Positions 21,700-32,795 of a DNA stretch of 64,000 bases are shown here, piece by piece. Positions within the stretch are counted from its first letter, which is position 1. Each line of letters begins with the position of its first letter. Location of the stretch: the NCBI GenBank assembly GCA_956465555.1, contig OY101118.1, positions 1,116,001 to 1,180,000 of the forward strand, in the 5' to 3' direction. The DNA comes from Nitzschia sp. pyKryTriq1 (Eukaryota > Bacillariophyta > Bacillariophyceae > Bacillariales > Bacillariaceae). Both the position numbers and the translations under genes were made by a program. A model generated the notes under the pieces. That model was not told the DNA's origin. It saw only the letters and a program-made list of their open reading frames with translations, and made no database searches.

Positions 21700-22042
21700 T
21701 GCGATTTAGTGTTGGATGATCCCTAGTGATCTAGCTTTGTATAAGTAATGGGACTGAGGTTGGTGCGATGGTTATTGCTTTTTGCATGGACGCGGAAACG
21801 AACAAAATGAAAATGAATGATGAAAGAATGAAGAATCATCAGATTGGACACCGCGGTCGGTGGTTGCTACGGTCATCACCGGACGGATGGATTGACGTAA
21901 AGTATTTTCGATGCGAATTGATGTGGTCATATTAGTCACACTAGTAGTTGTCGGGTCATTTTGAGAATGACTGTCACCGATCGCTTGTTTCTGGTCGTAA
22001 TACTTTCATAGCTTTCATGTTACTACAGTACTTGCAATTATC
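21700..22042. other. Upstream of copy C
   Basis: 343 bp between the start of copy C and a copia fossil. No gene; unlike the upstream sequence of copy B beyond the first few dozen bases. Confidence 0.5.
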
Positions 22043-22396
22043 CTAAACTCTTTGGCTACAAGGCGTGATTTCAGTCTTCCGTCGAATTTCACGGAGAACA
22101 CAAAGTGGTAGGGTATTCGTTTGTAACCACGTTCGAGGGGTTCTCGCTCCATCTCTAAATGTTTTGTACGATGTGATCTGTTGAAGTTCTAGATCAATCG
22201 ATTCTTGCCATGCTTTGTTTCCGTTTTCCTTATCTATTTGTAGTGTGTCTTTCACGCTGCTTGGAACTTCGATACCGAACATATATTTCTTTGTTTTGCC
22301 ACTCTGTGAAACTTTGTTGCAACATTTGAAGAAGAGTGTATTGCTAAATGCCCACTGACCGGCGCTGAGTTTGAGCAAGATTCGAAAACAGTACAC
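22043..22396 (-). pseudogene. copia reverse-transcriptase fossil
   Basis: The minus-strand frame contains KYMFGIEVPSSVKDTLQ and NGNKAWQESIDLELQQI, the segment that begins the reverse transcriptase of diatom Ty1/copia polyproteins. It is a short broken remnant; no long terminal repeats were seen around it. Confidence 0.7.
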
Positions 22397-22760
22397 CAGA
22401 TTGTGGTCAGTTAGCTATACCACTGGCGAGAATGCTGAACAGTGGCTCAAGGGCGTCAAGCACTTCAAGAATGGTCGGAAGGACATCCTGGCCCATCATT
22501 CTTACTCTACTGATCCTCGGAGGGCCCAAGAGGATGAGGTTTGTGGTGCTCCGGACTCACATGGTCTGTCAGTTGACCGTCTCTAGTCGAGCCAGTCGAG
22601 CCTGACACCTGACAGAACGGACCTCATGACTCGACGATCGACGACTCATGACTTTTTGTTCTCTGTTTTATCCAATCTTCTCTACTAGTTGGACGACTCC
22701 TCTCTTCACGATACCGAATGAACGTCAATCATCATCATAGGCGGTTTGTCATGTTTCTAG
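22397..22760. other. Upstream of the GT23-like gene
   Basis: No supported gene except possibly more copia-derived sequence. A short upstream ATG (22751-22789, 12 codons) overlaps the GT23-like start codon in another frame. Confidence 0.5.
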
Positions 22761-24080
22761 ATGTTTTGCATGCATGGAGAAAGGTATGAAGCTCCAAGGT
22801 TGCGACGCCGCGAAGTCGTCTTCCTTGTTGTGGGCTTGACATCATATGTGATCGGTCGCATGATATCCATGAGTGTCTGTCTCCTTGGCCAGCAGCAGTC
22901 GGTAGCCTTATTTGCACCATCATTTGGAATACCAGAGCTACTAGCTAAGCGCGTTGATTTGTGGCAGCAAGTCCAGGATCAAGCCGATTTTCAAGCTCTG
23001 ATTGCCAACAGCCAGAATCCTGCTGGTTGCAGTGGAAAGCTACGATACTTGATTCGAGACGAGATTCCTCCTAAGGATGGCTTCGCAAGCGAATTTCAAT
23101 ACATTTCTAGATTGCTCCAAGTGGCAGTTTCGACCAAGCGCATTCTTTGGATATCGGAATCCTGGAAGTCCGCCTACTGTCCTCAAGAAGAACAAGCATC
23201 AACTGGTTGGACATGCTTGTGGCAGCCCAGTACTAATTGCACTCTGGCTTCTGGACGGACGTCCAGAGCAAATGGTAGCAAACAGCCCACCAGAAATCGG
23301 ACTCTTTGGGAATCTGCTACCTTCCCAATGAATTATGGTATTCTACCGCAACGGAAACGCTCCGCAGAAACCAGCCCCTGGTTCGACCCCCTCCTCTATA
23401 GCTCACGACCAATGCTTCCAGCTCCCATTTCGTTTCCATTGAAGCACTCCTCGGTGATTGCGGACGTCATCCCTCACTGGGAACGAGCGTATGGAAGATA
23501 CTGGATCCGCTCCCAAATGGCACACTATCTTTGGAAACCGACCCGTTGGCTCGAAGATGAGATTCGTCGGCGGCTCTCGCACCCGGTCGACAAGCCTTTT
23601 ATTGCTGTTCACGTTCGCTTTACGGATAATATACCAGATTTTGCCAAGAGCTTTGGACGGAATGCCACCTACACGCGGCAGCTAACGCACTTTGTAGAAC
23701 TCGGCAACGAAATCGCCAAAAGTCACAAGGCGTTGACGGGCATCGAAATACGCGATGTTTACATTGCCACAGATCATGCTCAGGTTCTATCCTGGGCGCG
23801 CCAACTCTTTGTTGGATGGAATGTGTGGGGACAGGAGAACGATGTCCAACGATCTACAACACAGAGTCGGGTTTGGTTTGCTCGTGGTCGATCATCGGCG
23901 GCAGGTGCCATGGCAACCGATTTACAGGTCCTACGACAAGCCGATTACCTCATTGGATCCTTTCAATCCAATGTGTACCGACTGGCGGCACAACTTAATA
24001 CGGCGTGGCATATCGATCGATACTCCGTCCGCGAACGACGGCATTTCACAGTGGATGTCGAGTGGTTCGAAGATCCATGA
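22761..24080 (+). CDS. FUT8-like (GT23) fucosyltransferase-type protein
   Basis: Single exon, 439 residues. A hydrophobic segment near residues 19-45 (VVFLVVGLTSYVIGRMI) after a basic stretch suggests a type II Golgi membrane protein. The C-terminal half fits the alpha-1,6-fucosyltransferase family: FIAVHVRFTDNIPD (family form HVRRTD), DVYIATDHAQVLSWA, then DLQVLRQADYLIGSFQSNVYRLA, which matches the conserved nucleotide-sugar-binding region. The usual second Arg of HVRR is Phe here. Acceptor unknown; possibly N-glycans or a cell-wall glycan. Converges with ORC2, 77 bp away. Confidence 0.7.
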   Translation: MFCMHGERYEAPRLRRREVVFLVVGLTSYVIGRMISMSVCLLGQQQSVALFAPSFGIPELLAKRVDLWQQVQDQADFQALIANSQNPAGCSGKLRYLIRDEIPPKDGFASEFQYISRLLQVAVSTKRILWISESWKSAYCPQEEQASTGWTCLWQPSTNCTLASGRTSRANGSKQPTRNRTLWESATFPMNYGILPQRKRSAETSPWFDPLLYSSRPMLPAPISFPLKHSSVIADVIPHWERAYGRYWIRSQMAHYLWKPTRWLEDEIRRRLSHPVDKPFIAVHVRFTDNIPDFAKSFGRNATYTRQLTHFVELGNEIAKSHKALTGIEIRDVYIATDHAQVLSWARQLFVGWNVWGQENDVQRSTTQSRVWFARGRSSAAGAMATDLQVLRQADYLIGSFQSNVYRLAAQLNTAWHIDRYSVRERRHFTVDVEWFEDP

Positions 24081-24157
24081 CAAGCGAGCAAGCTAACTAA
24101 CTATCAGTCATTGCTTTCTTTGTAGTCTACTATTCGTTTTGTTTCGCATTATTAGCT

Positions 24158-25966
24158 TTATCTACCTGACGTGTTGTGGCTAAATTCGAGAATATCTTTC
24201 AGAGTTTGGGCGGCGTGCGGAATACGATAGGATAATACCTCTGCATCATCCCCACTACTCTGTTCCACCACTCCGTGGTCTTTTAATTCTTGCAAAAATC
24301 TCCGTAATTGTTCATCCGCAGCAACCACGCATTTGTGCTGACACTGACGATACAGCGTCTTGTACTTGACCCACGACGAATCATTTTTGTTAGTTCTCGT
24401 CTTGTTTGAATTCTGACGTGCGGCAGCTGCCAGTTGATTAGCTTGTAGACTAGCCAGCTGTTGGAGAGCTTCCGTGTGACGAGGTGCCAAGGATGCCAGG
24501 ACTGTAAAAATGGCCTTGTGCTCAGTAGGGGCATGGCTGTCTCGCCGATGCCGTGGAAGAACTTTGGAAGAAGCCTTTTCGTCCGTGTGCGTGCCTTGTG
24601 TTATCTCCTCGATATGGGGGCGGTACGTGTGGACGTCCTTCCAAATCCAATGAAACTGGGCACAGGTCGACGAGTCCCACAAGAGGGCTGGTCCGTTTAC
24701 ATGATCGACACTCGCTACGAGGTGAACGGCGTTGAGGCCTCGTAGTGTAATGCTATGTGAGACGAGCACTGCCAACGCTTCTTGGGCAGTAGAATTACGG
24801 AGCCCCACACCATCGATATTGTGCAGAATCAGATAATAAGATCGCTTGGATTCCACAACACGTCGTGCCAAGGCTCTCGAGATACTACTGGCCCTCTGAA
24901 TCACCGAGGCATCACCGTCGACGGGATAGTTGAAAGTTCCGTAGGGTCGTATTGGAAGATGGCGTCCCATGTGAACATCATATTTGTTGTTGAAAAGCTT
25001 TTCTCCCCGAAGCCAGCTGTTACCAATGAGATCCAATATCCCTTCTATCGTAATATCTCTGTGGAAGCCATCCAAAACCATCACCGAATCCCCCTCACTT
25101 TCCAACTGATCGGCAAATTGGTTCAGCAGCGTCCGTTTCGATCCCACCCCGTACACCAGCAGTGAATGATTCAAAATTGTTTGCAACTTCCATTCGCCAA
25201 AGGATGAGGCGAGGAATGCTTCCTGTTTCTCCACATCCGCCATGTTCAAGTTTTCAGATAGATCCTTGATGTATTCCTGGATAGTAGGAAATGTGACACT
25301 GGAAGCAAAGAAGTCCGGTTCTTCGTCTGCTGCAGCCCCCTTTTTATTCTTGCTGGACGAAAGTCTTCCCCTCTTGGGCTTGCGCATAAAGAGCTCCGCC
25401 CCAGCATCCTTGGCGGCGGCTCTCCGCTTGTTCGTAAGAGCACTCAAAGACTTCGGTGGCTGCTTTTGTTGTTGTGTACTACTACTACTACTGGCTGGTG
25501 GTAGTAGTTTCAGTTGAAAGCCTTCGATTTCGGTTCGAAATCTGCGAAAGATCATCTCATCCCGGATCGATCTCCACCACGCTTGAGACTCTTGTTGCTC
25601 TTCCGTCATGTTTTCAGGCTTAGGGGGACAAGACGGAAATAACTGATAAGGGCTAGTAAGCTGAGGGATCGCAAATGGGTCCATCTGCGCGTAGAGTTCG
25701 GCTCCCGTATAGGACCTGCTCCTGCAATGACTGGGTGCCGAGTCGGGCAACTCATACGTTGTTCCATTATGTTTGAAGCCCAGCGATTGGAGGATGAGCC
25801 ACCAGAGACTCCCTAAATTGTCCCCATGAAATTGATACTCCAACTGGAGAGCAGACATGGCATCGCTTTCGGCAGGGGTCGTAGCTTTGGAGGAGAACCA
25901 CTCGTCCATCGTGATATTACGATGGGAGGTTTCTTCCTTTGGTGCGCCACTGTCAGATCGGACCAT
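24158..25966 (-). CDS. ORC2: Origin recognition complex subunit 2
   Basis: Single exon, 602 residues. The C-terminal half carries the ORC2 AAA-like and winged-helix regions: HSLLVYGVGSKRTLLNQFA, VLDGFHRDITIEGIL, LILHNIDGVGLRN, VHLVASVDHVNGPALLWD, WIWKDVHTYRPHIEE. As in other ORC2 proteins there is no good Walker A. The N-terminal ~200 residues are disordered and basic (RKPKRGRLSSSKNKKG), suiting a nuclear protein, with a Gln/Ser-rich stretch. It is part of the nuclear complex that marks replication origins. Start at 25966 is the first ATG. Confidence 0.93.
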   Translation of the reverse strand: MVRSDSGAPKEETSHRNITMDEWFSSKATTPAESDAMSALQLEYQFHGDNLGSLWWLILQSLGFKHNGTTYELPDSAPSHCRSRSYTGAELYAQMDPFAIPQLTSPYQLFPSCPPKPENMTEEQQESQAWWRSIRDEMIFRRFRTEIEGFQLKLLPPASSSSSTQQQKQPPKSLSALTNKRRAAAKDAGAELFMRKPKRGRLSSSKNKKGAAADEEPDFFASSVTFPTIQEYIKDLSENLNMADVEKQEAFLASSFGEWKLQTILNHSLLVYGVGSKRTLLNQFADQLESEGDSVMVLDGFHRDITIEGILDLIGNSWLRGEKLFNNKYDVHMGRHLPIRPYGTFNYPVDGDASVIQRASSISRALARRVVESKRSYYLILHNIDGVGLRNSTAQEALAVLVSHSITLRGLNAVHLVASVDHVNGPALLWDSSTCAQFHWIWKDVHTYRPHIEEITQGTHTDEKASSKVLPRHRRDSHAPTEHKAIFTVLASLAPRHTEALQQLASLQANQLAAAARQNSNKTRTNKNDSSWVKYKTLYRQCQHKCVVAADEQLRRFLQELKDHGVVEQSSGDDAEVLSYRIPHAAQTLKDILEFSHNTSGR

Positions 25967-26826
25967 TTCTACTTCATACTAAGTCTTATACACATACGTA
26001 TAGTGAGGGAGTGGAAGAAGGCTGGTGATACGGTCGTGTTGCCGTCTGGCAGTGTGGCTCGAGCGAGTGAGTAGACAAACAGCACTGAGCGTGTGTGTGG
26101 TGTGTGGTGTGGTGTGTGTGTGTGCTTCGTCATTGTCGATTTTTTTTTTCTTTCAGCATGCAGTCGAAAGAAACCGAAAACGGACGATAGCCAGATGTTA
26201 CGGACGCACATGACGTCACGTCTTACCTCGCCAAGCAATACCGGTAAATACAGGTATATACTTGTACTGTATCAGGTACGTACAACCGTAAATGCAATCA
26301 CCAAGCAAGCGTGCGGTGCGCAGGTACACCTAGGTGCGTGACGAACGAATGAATGCCACTTTTTTTTCAAACTCCCTCGTACAGTACTGGTACTGGTACT
26401 GGTACGAAGTACTCTCGAGTAGACTACGTATCTTCGTTATTGGCGAGGAGTTGGCCTGTTGCCTATCGCTGAATGGACGGACTTTCAAATAAGGATGCGA
26501 TACAAATAGCTCATTACCTAGTCGCAGTTTTGTTGCCGGCGCGCTGGACTCTTAAGTAATCATGAATGGAACGCACGGTGGGCCACGCAGCAGTATCAAA
26601 AATCAAAACACCCACCAACATTTTTTTCCATCATCGCGAAGAAGACGGTCAAGAGAGAGTTGGTTGGAAGACAAAGAGATACGAACTTGACTGTGCTACA
26701 ATACGAGAGAGTAGTTGGATTATTGTTTCGGCTTTGTGGATATAAAGATAAATTTTATTTCTGTTGATCCTGATTGCTGGAATTGATATCGCTACGCTTC
26801 GACATTTTGTGATACGAACCCGAAAA
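25967..26826. other. Divergent intergenic region
   Basis: Shared 5' region of ORC2 (minus) and the small membrane protein (plus). It contains a TG-rich microsatellite (about 26089-26123), a T10 tract, and a GGTACT repeat near 26383-26405. No supported gene. Confidence 0.6.
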
Positions 26827-27753
26827 ATGAAACAATTCGCACTGATTTTCCTTTCCATAACGGGCTTGAGCAGTGCTCTGGATCTACAATTGGATAAAAT
26901 CCAGTGCGATGCATCACTTCCTGCATATGCCGAAGAAAATGGTATCAGCATGACATGCAGTGGAAACACAAAATGTACGATGGGGGATTACGCTATCGTT
27001 TCTGGAGAGAGTAAGTTTTTGTCACAGGAAGTATCATTTCAATTTGATGCATTCATTCGTCGTTGCTTTTGTGAGTGCTAACTTTCTCCTCCACAAACTG
27101 ACACAATCGAAACTATAGTGACTTACAATGGATTAGAAAACTACAACTTGGGCAACACCACTGGTTTTGTTTCCGCCAAACTTCAGCTCATGACACTGGA
27201 ATACGATTTGTTTAGTTTCCTTCCGTACAACTTTTGTGGAGAATGGATCGAGGATGCGTCGTACAATTATCAGGATTGTCCAGGCGATGGTGTTTACCAC
27301 TTTGAAGTTCCTTATCAATTACCAGAAAGTGAGGGTATTTCCGCCTGGTTCGCGACAGGATGGGAAGGAATTGCATATTTGAAGATTTACCAAGGACAGT
27401 CAGATCAAAGCGCCAAGTTGGCACACTGCAAACTTCATTTCAAAACCTATGTGACCGACTCGGGTGAAGACGACTGGTATAGACTTCCATCAGCAGCTAC
27501 AGCAACCATTATTTTGTTCGGTATTCTTGGCTGTTTGTTCATTACCGTCCTTTGCCTTGCATGCCGACCGCGACAAAAACATCCCACTGACGATGACTAC
27601 GCAGTAGGTTTCAAAGCCATGGACGACAAAGTGTCTATTTCAAGAGAAGACGACACTGTTCGTAGCATGACTGAATCATCCGAAAACGAGGAGAAAGATA
27701 TCCAAGAAAAAGCGAGGAAGATTGCACAGCAAATGAAGTATCAACAAGCCTAG
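26827..27753 (+). CDS. Small type I membrane protein, unknown
   Basis: Two exons, 26827..27010 and 27119..27753, about 272 residues; phase and GT-AG sites agree. It begins with a signal peptide (MKQFALIFLSITGLSSALD), then a luminal domain of ~190 residues with several Cys (CDASLPAY, MTCSGNTKCTMGD, FCGEWIEDASYNYQDCPGD), then one membrane span (ATIILFGILGCLFITVLCLAC). A charged cytosolic tail of ~65 residues ends in KMKYQQA-like basic sequence. The layout resembles receptors or vesicle cargo-type proteins. No family recognised. Confidence 0.75.
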
Positions 27754-27917
27754 AGTGCCGAACGAGGACCTCAATAATCAGCATTTACCAGTAGCCCCAT
27801 ATACAGTCAGAACCGTTGTAACATACAGTGCATAACATATTTTCGAAACTCTGACCAAGTACGAGTACTTTAGTGCTTGACGTACAAGTGGATTTCACGG
27901 GCGCGTCGGCTTTGTCA

Positions 27918-28976
27918 TCATTGACGACGAGCAATCTGAGAAAAGATGAAATAGTCCGCCATCGTATGAGCAAGAATTGGATAAAGTAGTCCGTGGCCGG
28001 CATTTTGCAGAATACCCATTAGCCAACCGTATACAAACGTAAGAAGCACTCCAGTCCACCCACTGGGAACTCCATAGAAATGAGAGAGTCCAAAGGTAGC
28101 GGCCTGCCAAAGATTTGACGGATCCAAGAAGAGGTTGAGGTCGTCCAAAACAAAGGCTTCTGACCCTTCAATGATGGAGAATTCCCATCGATTGAACCCT
28201 CGACTACTGATTTCTTCGCAGAGCGCATTGATAAATGACCAGGTGACAAGCAACACATGCTCTTGACTGGAGAGCTTGCGATGCATGGTATCTCTCACCA
28301 TACGGTGGACCCCTTCATGTGCTCCTCTAGATTTTCGTTGGATTGTGGACCAAATCCAAAGAACAACATTGACGGCAAATGAGAGAAGAACGACACAAGT
28401 AGGTAGCCACCAATTTGGCCACAGAGGACCAAAATCACAATACAACGCCCATCGAGGTAGATGTTGCAGAATAGGTAAATATAGCTCGGCAAAATACAGG
28501 CACACAAGCCCAACACACACTTCCACTAGCTTCCCGCATCCAGGACCCAGGGGGCCACCGTCTATCAGAATTCGAATCAGATCCTTTGAATCTGCTGGTG
28601 GAGAAAGGAATGATATCTTGGCCTTTTTGCAATCGGTATAATGTGACAATGTTTTAATCCATTGTTGCCTAATCAGCAACGTTGCAAATCGACGAGAAAT
28701 GATAAGTGCCGAACAAACCACTCCAGGAGAGGGCTTCCCTGCCCTTGCAGCATCTGGAGTCACACCAGAATCCCAAGGGCTATGGAGCGCAGTTGCGACT
28801 ATCAAGCCCATTCCCGCTAGCAGAAGAACAACAGTCTTGGTCGTACGTGGCTTGAACCATGAAGGACCTACACCCAACGCAACAAGGCAAGCGCACGCCA
28901 TCCATTCTCGAAAAGTGGGGAATTCCGCCATCAAAAAATCGAATTGAGGGTGGACTGACTGTATCCTTATCCACAA
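27918..28976 (-). CDS. CPBP-family (CAAX-like) membrane protease
   Basis: Single exon, up to 352 residues; a second ATG at 28931 (MAEFPTFREW) has a better context and may be the true start. About seven or eight hydrophobic segments. The family motifs are in order near the C-terminus: LCEEISSRGF (EExxxR), ATFGLSHFYGVPSG, and HTMADYFIFS. These Glu and His residues form the metal/catalytic site of CPBP proteases, whose members include Rce1 and plastid membrane proteins. Location is not evident. Converges with the preceding gene, 164 bp apart. Confidence 0.8.
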   Translation of the reverse strand: MWIRIQSVHPQFDFLMAEFPTFREWMACACLVALGVGPSWFKPRTTKTVVLLLAGMGLIVATALHSPWDSGVTPDAARAGKPSPGVVCSALIISRRFATLLIRQQWIKTLSHYTDCKKAKISFLSPPADSKDLIRILIDGGPLGPGCGKLVEVCVGLVCLYFAELYLPILQHLPRWALYCDFGPLWPNWWLPTCVVLLSFAVNVVLWIWSTIQRKSRGAHEGVHRMVRDTMHRKLSSQEHVLLVTWSFINALCEEISSRGFNRWEFSIIEGSEAFVLDDLNLFLDPSNLWQAATFGLSHFYGVPSGWTGVLLTFVYGWLMGILQNAGHGLLYPILAHTMADYFIFSQIARRQ

Positions 28977-29527
28977 AATAGGAGTTGGTAGGTAGTTCTA
29001 CATTGATCGAAGTTTTATGCTTCTTTCGTGCGTCGTTCCGTTATGATCTCTTCTCTTCCTTCTCCTCATCGATTTGTGATCATTCATCATCATGTTCACA
29101 ACCTCTGGTCTCTGGTCACAGCAGAACCAGTACAAGTACCGGTACCTACTTTTACTCCTGGTCACAACAACCAGGGACCACAACCATCGCGAAATTTTGA
29201 AAATGCGTAATTAGCGCATCAATGATCCACGTCAAACATGACTCGTTCATTCCCTAATTGGGAAAGAAACCCGTATGTTGCGTCATTCGGGGGGAGAATT
29301 TTGTTGGGCGGCCGATACCCGATCCTACCGGTACCGGTACAGTAATCCTTCAGCTCGGGACATCTTTTGTCTTTTCACATTCAACATCTTTCTCGTTTCA
29401 TACTACTAGAGAGTTTCATGCACAAGAAGGACTCCTCAGGCCTTGCAGCAGTAGGGTCAATTAGAAAGAATAGAAGCATCCTTGTGTGCGAGGACCTTGC
29501 CTATCTCGTTCCCGTCAATATTTCACC
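28977..29527. other. Divergent intergenic region
   Basis: 5' regions of the CPBP protease and the FAD oxidoreductase. Palindromes gtaccggtacc near 29137-29147 and taccggtaccggtac near 29326-29340. No supported gene. Confidence 0.6.
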
Positions 29528-31316
29528 ATGGAGATAACTGCACGATTTCGAGCTATTTTCATGGCTTTGTGCTTCCTGAGCGGGGTAGAGAGCTTCAACG
29601 TTCTCCATGGCCGAGCTGCATCGATTGGCTTGCGCCACCAGAGAAACACTGCTCGATCTGAAGCGACAAAATTGCACATTAAAATTCCTTTTTTTGCTCG
29701 AGACAAAGCAGAAGAAAAGGTTCCTGATAATGGGTTTGCTATCACTACTACGGGGCCCAAAGACGTGGTCGTTGGAGCAAAAAACTCCCCAAGAACCGTG
29801 CTCGCCGATGAAGCTGCAGTTCTGGTGATAGGTGGTGGCGTAAGTGGTTTGACAGCTGCAATCAAAGCGGCCGAGGCGCTAAAAAAGAAAAGCCCAGATG
29901 CAAAAGTTCTCCTCGTCGAAGCTGATTCGGAATTGGGTGGTCGTGTCTTATCAGAAACGACAGATGATGGATTTGTTCTCGACAAGGGCTTTGCTGTATT
30001 CATCGAAGAGTATCCTGAGGCCAAAAAGATGCTCGATTACGACGCTTTGAAGTTAAAGCCATTCTTGCCTGGTGCTCTCGTAAAACTCCAGTCAAGAAAT
30101 AAACTCGCACGTGTGGCAGATCCTCTTAGAGTTCCGGCAGATACTCTGAACGCAGTATTGGCTCCCGTGGGTTCGTTAATTGACAAAGTGAAGGTGCTGC
30201 CCTTGATCTTCAATTCACGCATCAAGTCAATTGAAGAGCTCTTTGAAGAGAGAGAAACTGATACAGAGACAGCGCTGATTGAAAGATGGGGATTCTCGGA
30301 TGATTTCATCGAAAAATTCTACAAGCCGTTCTTGGAAGGAATATATCTTGCACCGCTGTCAAAGCAATCATCACGGATGTTTTCTTTTGTATTTAAAATG
30401 TTTTCTGAAGGCTCTGCCACGCTTCCCGCAGGAGGAATGGGATCCGTCAGCAAGCAACTCGTCGAGAAAGCGAAAAAGGCAGGGGTGGAAATTCGAACAG
30501 ACACTCCGATTAGCTGCATCGCCGTTGGAAAGGACGGCGAGTTCTCGGTCGACTGTGCCAAGTCCAAAGAGCGCTTCAAAGCATCCTCACTGATAGTTGC
30601 TACTGATGGTCAAATTGCACAAAGGCTGCTTTCCAACGTCCCTGGTTTCGAAAACCTCGCAGACTTGCCAGAGCAGCCTCAACAATCAGTGGGCTCTCTT
30701 TACTACTCGCTCAAGGGGGCAGCCCCCGTTGAAGAACCAATTTTGATTCTGAATGGAATCGGAGAAGCGTCGGGATCACGGGACTACCCAGTCAACAATG
30801 TTTGTTTCCCTTCCGTCGTAAATGAGGGATACGCACCCGAAGGCTATAACCTATGCAGTGTCACTGTACTCACCGATGCCATGAAACTTTATGAAGGCAA
30901 GCCGGATGAACTGGACACCGCCGTTCGACGACAGCTTGGAACTTGGTTCCGCGAGCAACGCAGTGCGATCCTGAACGAATGGGAGCTGAAAAAGATTTAT
31001 TTTGTAAGTTTTTAATGTACTGTACGGTACTTGTGTTGTGGCGTTCAACTCTGGTTCGCTGATATCTCACTTCGTGTTTCAGATTCCGAATGCGCAGCCA
31101 TCCCAATACAAGGGGCCATTCCCGGCCAGTGTGAACGGCGGTCGTCCAAGCAATACTTTCAGGGGCAAGGATCTCCCATCCGGACTATTTGTTTGCGGAG
31201 ACCACATGGCAACTGCCACATTAAACGGCGCCCTCGAGTCAGGAGCTGCGGCAGGGCAGGATGCAGGAAAATTTGCTGCGAATGCTGTTGCCAAAGCAGT
31301 GGCAGTAACTGCATGA
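29528..31316 (+). CDS. Plastid FAD-dependent oxidoreductase, carotenoid-desaturase-like
   Basis: Exons 29528..31003 and 31083..31316, about 569 residues. The ATG at 29528 has a strong ACCATGG context and begins a signal peptide (FRAIFMALCFLSGVES) followed by F, like the diatom plastid cleavage motif; an in-frame ATG at 29486 is less likely. The dinucleotide fold is VLVIGGGVSGLTAAIKAA, followed by EADSELGGRVLSE. Mid-protein WGFSDDFIEKFYKPFLEGI and the C-terminal LFVCGDHMATATLNGALESG give the flavin-binding ends. It belongs with phytoene-desaturase/amine-oxidase-like plastid proteins; the exact substrate is unknown. Confidence 0.8.
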
Positions 31317-31376
31317 TGATATTAGCTTCAAGATAAGGTGGGAACTTTAATCTACAGTAACATTTGTATTGTATGA

Positions 31377-32795
31377 TTATGATTCACGTCTTGAAAGAAT
31401 CGTATTGCATGAGATGAAATTGGGTGATTGTTTTCCTACCACCAGGTTCGTTAGGTCTTGGACAAACCCAATGAGATGTTTCTGAAAGTCTTCCGTTAGC
31501 ACATCGGGGGGAGGCATAATGGGATTCACATTCGCCTCGAGAAGGTATAGTCTCTTGTCTTCAGTGACCATAATATCGAGCCCTGCTACAACAAACTTCG
31601 AAGCCTGCGAGGAAGTATCGCTATCCTGGGCACTCATGGCAACTCGACGAGAGAGGTCTTTGATAACATGTTTCGCGAAGATCTCTGCGAGGAATACTTC
31701 TAGTGGATCCTGAAGGCCCTTGAGTTCTTCCACTTCATTCAAGAAGGCTGATTCTTTAGCGCCGTTTGTCACGTGCGCTGCCTTGCGTCGACTGTCGTCG
31801 TTTTGATCGGCTGGAATGGATTCGCTCGCGATGCGTACTTCATGACGTCTGTACATAAACGTATCGAGTAACTCATCGATGTCAAACCTTTCCACACCAA
31901 CGACGTAAGTTCGGATGTGGAATTTTTTCCGGTCTCGAATCAGCAGGCACGGTTGGACCTCTGCTTGCAAAACTGTGGGGAACGAAATGCGTGGGTTAAT
32001 AAAATGCCATTCGTGTCGAATAAAAATGAAAACAAAATAGCTTCACTTACCCCAACTTGGAATACGACCCTTGGAAGCGATGAGATCATCCAAAAAGTTA
32101 GGCTTTGCCATGGCTTCCTTCTTATGTTCGTCGATGATGTTGTGAATTTCTTCTGCAGTTCGAACGAAGAAGATGCCAGTTCCACGGGACCCCATCGGCT
32201 CTTTGAGCACAGCGATAGTTTCTGGAGTTCCCTTATTGCCGAGGAGCGTGGGCATTTCTTTTCCAACAACATTCTCACATTCTTGCTTCGTGACATCCCA
32301 GTTCACCAAGCGCGAGGGTGGGGAAAGCTCTAGATGTTCGCATCGACAACGTTGCAGCGTTCTGAAAAGTTCGTCCTTGTCCTCGAGACCATCAAACGCC
32401 TCCGAATTCGCGTGAGCAGCGCGAATAAGACGCCCGTCGCCGTCCTTCACTTCTACGCGAAGAGGACAGGCACTTGCAGGTTTTTTGAAGCGACGACGAC
32501 CGGAAGGGGTCGCGGGGGGTGAGGGGTCCGTTTCGGCAGCTATGGACTGAGATGCAGTTGGCAATTCAGAAACATCGTCGACGATGGTCAAGTTATTTCC
32601 TTCCTTAAAAGCAGCCTCTAGAATCCACTGCCAAGGCTCGTGAACTGTACAGATGACTGAGTTTGGGGGCGCTAAGGCATCTATCGCTGGAGCAGCAGGC
32701 GGGGGTGGTGGTGGCTGTGACACTCGACGATTCGGCTTCTCCTCTTCATCATCCAATAGATTGTTACGACTTCCTCGTTTTCGAAATAGACCCAT
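31377..32795 (-). CDS. Tubulin-tyrosine-ligase-like ATP-grasp protein
   Basis: Two exons, 32795..32051 and 31960..31377, about 442 residues. The acceptor is a tandem AAGCAG, so a one-residue variant starting at 31963 is possible. The N-terminus is basic and proline-rich (SQPPPPPPAAPA). ATP-grasp marks: AVLKEPMGSRGTGIFFV, KFHIRTYVVGV, and VVAGLDIMVTEDKRLYLLEAN followed by VNP, the last matching the TTL-family LLEVNxNP metal-binding end. Likely adds an amino acid to tubulin or another protein tail. It converges with the oxidoreductase gene at 60 bp. Confidence 0.7.

Noticed and set aside
29515-30024. 169-codon antisense frame in the FAD oxidoreductase gene
   Set aside because: Shadow of the coding strand; Ser/Pro-rich with no domain.
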